A stretch of DNA of 64,000 nt from Azophilus sp965214305 (GTDB taxonomy: Bacteria; Pseudomonadota; Gammaproteobacteria; Pseudomonadales; Azotimanducaceae): positions 1,860,001 through 1,924,000 of the forward strand of contig OZ243949.1 of assembly GCA_965214305.1 (NCBI GenBank), written 5' to 3'. Made by a program: the position numbers and the translations under genes. The notes beneath the pieces are model-generated. The model saw nothing but the letters and a program-made list of their open reading frames with translations. It was not told the origin of the DNA and made no database searches. Below, piece by piece: positions 62,049 to 64,000 of the stretch (position 1 is its first letter; every line of letters starts with the position of its first letter).

Positions 62049-62777
62049 ATGACTTACGTTAGGGGTTTCCACAGTACATTTGCGGTGCTTGAGGAGGCGC
62101 CCGAAAGAGTGCGTGCGCTTTTGTTACAGAGCAACCGGCACGATAAACGCATCGCGGCCCTGTTGGCACTGGCCGAAACACGGGGGATACGTCACGAGTT
62201 TGTCGAACGGCGCCAACTCGACCGCGTGGCGGGCGCGGGGCATCAAGGGGTGGCGGCGGATTGCCACGCACTGGGCTTGGGCAACGAAGCGGATTTCGAG
62301 GCACGCTTCAACGGCTGGCCCGACCCCAAACTCTTCCTGTTGCTGGAAGGCATCAACGACCCCCGCAATCTCGGAGCCTGCATACGCAGCGCCGTGGCGG
62401 CTGGCGTTCAGGCCATATTGTTGCCGAAACGCCGTAGCGCACCGCTCAGCGACGCCGCGTTGCAGGCGGCGGCGGGCGCGGCGGAACGAGCGGAACTGTT
62501 CGCCATCGTTAATGTGGCGCGACGCTTGGCGTGGTTGAAGAGCCAAGGCATCTGGATCATTGGTGCCGCGGGCGATGCCGACCAAGCCTGGGCCGATACC
62601 GACCTCAACCGCAATATCGCCTTGGTGGTGGGCAGCGAAGGTGACGGCTTGCGCACACTAACCCGAAAAACCTGCGATGAACTTGCCGCCATTCCCATGT
62701 CGGGCCGGGTCCAAAGCCTGAATGTATCCGTGGCTGTGGGGGTGCTGCTATTCGAGGCGGTGCGCCAGCGGCGCTAG
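62049..62777 (+). CDS. rlmB: 23S rRNA 2'-O-methyltransferase RlmB (SpoU/TrmH family)
   Basis: This 242-residue protein begins MTYVRGFHSTFAVLEEAPER (substrate-binding domain). It contains FLLLEGINDPRNLGACIRSA, the SPOUT motif 1 with NxR, NIALVVGSEGDGLRTL (motif 2) and IPMSGRVQSLNVSVAVGVLL (motif 3 with the knot Asn). In E. coli RlmB methylates G2251 of 23S rRNA and its gene follows rnr, as here. The start ATG has AAAGGCGCC upstream. Confidence 0.95.
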   Translation: MTYVRGFHSTFAVLEEAPERVRALLLQSNRHDKRIAALLALAETRGIRHEFVERRQLDRVAGAGHQGVAADCHALGLGNEADFEARFNGWPDPKLFLLLEGINDPRNLGACIRSAVAAGVQAILLPKRRSAPLSDAALQAAAGAAERAELFAIVNVARRLAWLKSQGIWIIGAAGDADQAWADTDLNRNIALVVGSEGDGLRTLTRKTCDELAAIPMSGRVQSLNVSVAVGVLLFEAVRQRR

Positions 62778-62944
62778 ATACAGGACCAATCCCCACCAAA
62801 ACTTGCAACCATCAATCCACCTCCCTAGAATCCCGCCTCCCCGCTGCTTCGCTGGCTTTGTGTGCGGCGCTCGGGCAGCAACGCGGTAGTGGCGTTGCCG
62901 GTCGCCCGATAAAGTTGGCACGGGGACACAAACTCCTTGCTTCA

Positions 62945-62958
62945 CACCGGTTTCGGTG
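62945..62958 (+). promoter_or_regulatory. small hairpin in the rpsF leader, possible S6:S18 site
   Basis: CACCG-GTTT-CGGTG lies 29 nt before the rpsF ATG. Many bacteria have an rpsF leader hairpin bound by the S6:S18 dimer for autoregulation, with a conserved CCG. Only this stem and its position support that reading here. The 210-bp leader otherwise shows nothing specific. Confidence 0.3.
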
Positions 62959-62987
62959 GAGGCGAACGACACCAAAGGGAGGCCATT

Positions 62988-63530
62988 ATGCGCCACTACG
63001 AAGTGGTATTTCTGGTGCATCCGGACCAGAGCGACCAAGTACCCGCCATGATCGAGCGCTATCAAGCCCTAATCAAAAAGGGCGGCGGCAAGGTGCATCG
63101 CCTTGAGAATTGGGGCCGTCGGCAACTGGTTTATCCCATCGCCAAAATCCATAAGGCGCACTACATCCTGATGAATATTGAGGCCGGTGCTGAAACGCTC
63201 CAGGAGCTTGAGAGCGCGTTCAAGTTCAACGACGCCGTATTACGCAAGCTGGTTATCCGCCGCAAGCAAGCCGTCATCGGCAACTCGAAAATCTATGCGG
63301 AAGAGTTGCGCGAGCAGGAGCGGGAGCGCGAAGCCCGCCGGACGGAGCGCAGCGACAAGCCGCAGGCGCAGGCCGATGCGGATGCCGATACCGATACGGA
63401 TGTCAATACGGATGCGGATAATGCCGACAATGCCGAGCAAGCAACGGATGCGCAACCGGAAGCAGACGGCGAAAACACCGATACCAAGGCGACCGACGCC
63501 GCGACCGAGCAAGCGGAGGCGACAACATGA
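62988..63530 (+). CDS. rpsF: 30S ribosomal protein S6 with long acidic tail
   Basis: This 180-residue protein from ATG 62988 (upstream AGGGAGG) has an S6 domain of about 115 residues: MRHYEVVFLVHPDQSDQVPA, then RLENWGRRQLVYPIAKIHKA and HYILMNIEAGAETLQELESA. About 60 C-terminal residues of low complexity follow, dominated by Asp, Ala, Thr and Glu (QADADADTDTDVNTDADNAD). E. coli S6 has a short Glu tail added by RimK. The tail here is genome-encoded and much longer. It binds 16S rRNA with S18, whose gene overlaps the stop. Confidence 0.95.
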   Translation: MRHYEVVFLVHPDQSDQVPAMIERYQALIKKGGGKVHRLENWGRRQLVYPIAKIHKAHYILMNIEAGAETLQELESAFKFNDAVLRKLVIRRKQAVIGNSKIYAEELREQEREREARRTERSDKPQAQADADADTDTDVNTDADNADNAEQATDAQPEADGENTDTKATDAATEQAEATT

Positions 63531-63748
63531 GCCGGCGGTTTCGACACAAAAAATTCGCGATCAACATGGACGCGGCGGCTCTGGACTACAAAGACCTAGA
63601 CCTTCTGAAACAGTTCATCGGCGAAACCGGCAAGATCGTGCCGAGCCGCATTACCGGCGCCAGCGCGCGTTTTCAACGCCAACTTGCCAAGGAGATCAAA
63701 CGCGCTCGCTATCTGGCACTGCTCCCCTACACCGATCAGCACAATTGA
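63527..63748 (+). CDS. rpsR: 30S ribosomal protein S18
   Basis: This 73-residue protein reads MSRRFRHKKFAINMDAAALD, DYKDLDLLKQFIGETGKIVP and ITGASARFQRQLAKEIKRAR, the S18 core. It lacks the N-terminal Cys motif of zinc types. The ATG overlaps the rpsF stop by 4 nt. No priB gene lies between rpsF and rpsR, unlike in E. coli. Confidence 0.96.
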   Translation: MSRRFRHKKFAINMDAAALDYKDLDLLKQFIGETGKIVPSRITGASARFQRQLAKEIKRARYLALLPYTDQHN

Positions 63749-63758
63749 GGTTGCCCCA

Positions 63759-64000
63759 TTGAACGTCATACTTTTGGAGCCGATCATCAATTTGGGTGGC
63801 TTGGGCGACGAGGTCACCGTTAAACCGGGCTACGCACGCAACTATTTATTGCGCGAGGGCAAAGCGGTGCGCGCCACCGAGGAAAACCGGCAGCGCTTCG
63901 AGGAACAACGGGCCGAACTTGAGCACTTGGCCGGGGTCAGGCGCACGGAGGCGGAGGCACGTGGGCGGCAACTGCTTGAAATCACCGATTTCGCCATCTT
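63759..64000 (+). CDS. rplI: 50S ribosomal protein L9, N-terminal part
   Basis: From TTG 63759 (GAGG upstream at 63747-63750) the frame reads NVILLEPIINLGGLGDEVTV then KPGYARNYLLREGKAV, the N-terminal L9 domain that binds 23S rRNA, followed by the start of the connecting helix. The gene runs off the window edge after about 80 codons. It is cotranscribed with rpsF and rpsR. Confidence 0.95.
   Translation, partial: MNVILLEPIINLGGLGDEVTVKPGYARNYLLREGKAVRATEENRQRFEEQRAELEHLAGVRRTEAEARGRQLLEITDFAI

Noticed and set aside
63361..63500. GATGCCGATACC-like repeats in rpsF as a CRISPR or satellite
   Set aside because: The units are short, in frame, and simply encode the acidic tail. There are no spacers.
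1..64000. A CRISPR array or cas genes
   Set aside because: No set of regularly spaced direct repeats with unique spacers and no Cas signature was seen. All repeats found are either in-gene tandem repeats or dispersed elements.

Overview
This is a 64 kb stretch of a bacterial chromosome with roughly 60% GC. The gene order at the right end (RNase R, rlmB, rpsF, rpsR, rplI), the priA/rpmE pair, the TonB-dependent receptor and the autotransporter barrel all point to a Gammaproteobacterium. The dense toxin, restriction and repeat content and a giant fibronectin-III/Calx-beta surface protein resemble host-associated (for example sponge-associated) lineages, but the species cannot be named from sequence alone.

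Region 1 (1-11.8 kb) is a scrambled defence and toxin-antitoxin island. It holds a DNA cytosine methyltransferase start, higBA with an amber codon in higB, two unrelated Fic fragments, an IS5-type remnant that ends in an aquaporin fragment, an MNT nucleotidyltransferase pair, a type I restriction set (hsdR, hsdS and a small PD-(D/E)XK protein, with no hsdM), a HEPN fragment and a divergent-AAA fragment. A 60-bp piece of higB sits near both edges in direct orientation.

Region 2 (11.8-31.6 kb) is mostly housekeeping: an M48 metalloprotease, rpmE, priA, a histidine phosphatase, a potADBC-like polyamine ABC transporter operon running into an addB/addA-like recombination pair, a cyclase-family hydrolase and oligopeptidase B. 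Region 3 (31.7-34.7 kb) holds two unknown ORFs, folE2, tRNA-Leu(CAG) and a nucleotidyltransferase remnant.

Region 4 (34.8-42.8 kb) is a peptidoglycan amino-sugar catabolic locus: murQ, a frameshifted GntR regulator, nagB-II, nagA, a BadF/BcrA-type sugar kinase and a TonB-dependent receptor. A NamZ/DUF1343 exo-muramidase homologue lies 16 kb downstream at 58.5-59.8 kb. Together they could release, import and degrade MurNAc-GlcNAc fragments to fructose-6-phosphate.

Region 5 (42.9-58.5 kb) has a complete IS1202/ISNCY-type element with 15-bp target duplications, a PhoX-like protein next to a large di-haem c-type cytochrome, then a 9.3 kb adhesin/autotransporter gene. That gene has a 15-base homopolymer at its start codon and several long internal DNA repeats. 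Region 6 (58.5-64 kb) is namZ, a short RNase R, rlmB, rpsF, rpsR and the start of rplI.

The most striking non-gene feature is a family of 159-bp palindrome-ended elements with CTAG target duplications. There are three full and at least three partial copies. They sit on TAG stop codons and in one case supply the start codon of a neighbouring gene. One full copy is nested inside a second inverted-repeat element. Two further dispersed repeat families are present, and one is inserted in frame inside the addA-like gene.
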